Below are positions 22,741 to 23,538 of a DNA stretch of 23,538 bases, one piece after another (within the stretch, counting starts at the first letter, position 1; each line of letters starts with the position of its first letter). A program made the translations under genes and the position numbers. The notes under the pieces were generated by a model. That model saw only the letters and a program-made list of their open reading frames with translations, ran no database searches and was not told the origin of the DNA. Location: the NCBI GenBank assembly GCA_947380915.1, contig CANCSY010000027.1, forward strand, positions 1-23,538, given 5' to 3'. This stretch comes from Beijerinckiaceae bacterium. Its GTDB lineage: Bacteria; Pseudomonadota; Alphaproteobacteria; Rhizobiales; Beijerinckiaceae.

Positions 22741-23538
22741 TCAGGCGACGACATTCACGATCCTCTGGGGCACGACGATAATCTTCTTGGGCACGCGACC
22801 TTCAAGCGCCCTTTGCACGGAGTCGAGCGCGAGAACGGCGGCCTCCACCGTGGCGTTGTCGGCAGTCCGATCCACCGTGATCTCCGCCCGCTTCTTGCCA
22901 TTGATTTGAATCGGAAGCGTAACGGTGTCATTGGTGGCGAGCGCCGCGTCCGCCACAGGCCAGGCGGCCTCGGCGATGGCGGAGCTGTGGCCCAGCGCCT
23001 GCCAGCATTCCTCGGCCAGATGGGGCATCATGGGCGCGAAGAGATTGACCAGGACATCGCCACCCTCGCGGAAGGCGTAGGCGAGGCCAGCATCCACGCC
23101 GCCTTCCTCCACCGCGCCAATGGCGTCGGACAAGGCGTTGGAAAGCTTGCGGATTTCGGCGATGGCGGTGTTGAAGCGCAGGCGCTCGATATTCTCCTGC
23201 ACCCGCAGCAGATGCCCATGGGTCAGGCGGCGGATGGCCACGGCCTTGTCGGACATCTCAGCCGGAGCAGCGGAGCCCGCCGGCGCCGCGATCCCGGCGA
23301 TCTCGCCGACCAGACGCCACAACTGCTGCACATAGCGCGAGGCGCCCTGCACGCCGTCTTCGCTCCAGATCACATCGCGCTCAGGCGGCGAGTCGGACAG
23401 CATGAACCAGCGGGCGGTGTCGGCGCCGAAGGTTTCGATGATGTCGTCGGGGTCCACCACATTGCGCTTGGACTTCGACATCTTCTCGATGGAGCCGATG
23501 CTGACCTCGGCCCCGCCCTCGATCATGGTGGCGCGGCG
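22741..23538 (-). CDS. leuS: Leucyl-tRNA synthetase (partial, 5' part outside window)
   Basis: Charges tRNA-Leu with leucine in the cytoplasm. Only the last 265 residues are visible, of a protein usually near 870. The class I signature KMSKS is at visible residues 19-23 (EKMSKSKRNVVDPDDII). It is followed by the helical anticodon-binding domain (including FAPMMPHLAEECW) and the small C-terminal domain (LPIQINGKKRAEI to the end). The C-terminus ends KIIVVPQRIVNVVA, as is usual. In many Proteobacteria the next gene is lptE and then holA; here holA follows directly. Confidence 0.97.
   Translation of the reverse strand, partial: RRATMIEGGAEVSIGSIEKMSKSKRNVVDPDDIIETFGADTARWFMLSDSPPERDVIWSEDGVQGASRYVQQLWRLVGEIAGIAAPAGSAAPAEMSDKAVAIRRLTHGHLLRVQENIERLRFNTAIAEIRKLSNALSDAIGAVEEGGVDAGLAYAFREGGDVLVNLFAPMMPHLAEECWQALGHSSAIAEAAWPVADAALATNDTVTLPIQINGKKRAEITVDRTADNATVEAAVLALDSVQRALEGRVPKKIIVVPQRIVNVVA

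Noticed and set aside
1..23538. Mobile elements, CRISPR arrays, toxin-antitoxin pairs, tRNA or rRNA genes, novel defence systems
   Set aside because: None seen on either strand: gene content is housekeeping throughout, with no transposase, integrase, repeat-spacer array or clover-leaf sequence recognised by eye.

Overview
This window is chromosomal housekeeping DNA from an alphaproteobacterium, most likely of the order Hyphomicrobiales (Rhizobiales). The DNA is GC-rich, the genes are tightly packed, and the gene order is the conserved alphaproteobacterial one. There is no insertion sequence, prophage, CRISPR array, tRNA or rRNA gene. Two genes are cut by the window edges: hslU on the left and leuS on the right.

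Left third (1-6135). The protease operon hslV-hslU runs leftward. It diverges from a rightward histidine operon, hisB - DUF2628 membrane protein - hisH - hisA - hisF - hisE, which ends with coaA (pantothenate kinase). HisB, HisH/HisF, HisA and HisE cover most middle steps of histidine synthesis, and several genes overlap and start with GTG or TTG.

Middle (6151-13597). A PfkB-type adenosine/sugar kinase lies on the minus strand. Upstream of it is the minus-strand run Tim44-like protein - mltA - Smr-domain protein - XRE regulator. secB is the only plus-strand gene here. It converges on a second minus-strand run: PEP-synthase/PPDK regulatory kinase - maf - coaE - dnaQ.

Probable replication origin (13598-14063). 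The longest gene-free stretch separates minus-strand genes on its left from plus-strand genes on its right. It holds DnaA-box-like 9-mers, an AT-rich repeat with a full CtrA-type TTAA-N7-TTAA site, a GANTC cluster and short direct repeats. This is the position where alphaproteobacterial origins are known (next to hemE), although hemE itself is absent here. I propose it as oriC; this is inference from sequence and context.

Right third (14064-23538). hemJ, rho, mnmE, mnmG, rsmG, parA and parB run rightward. Three near-perfect parS sites (each 15 of 16 to the consensus) lie between rho and parA: after rho, after mnmE, and inside rsmG. Together with parA and parB they form a complete origin-segregation module 2-6 kb from the proposed oriC. 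parB converges on holA (DNA polymerase III delta), which follows the 3' end of leuS on the minus strand.

Most notable: the oriC/CtrA/parS arrangement, and the apparent loss of aroE (between maf and coaE), hemE (next to hemJ) and lptE (between leuS and holA) from otherwise intact conserved blocks.
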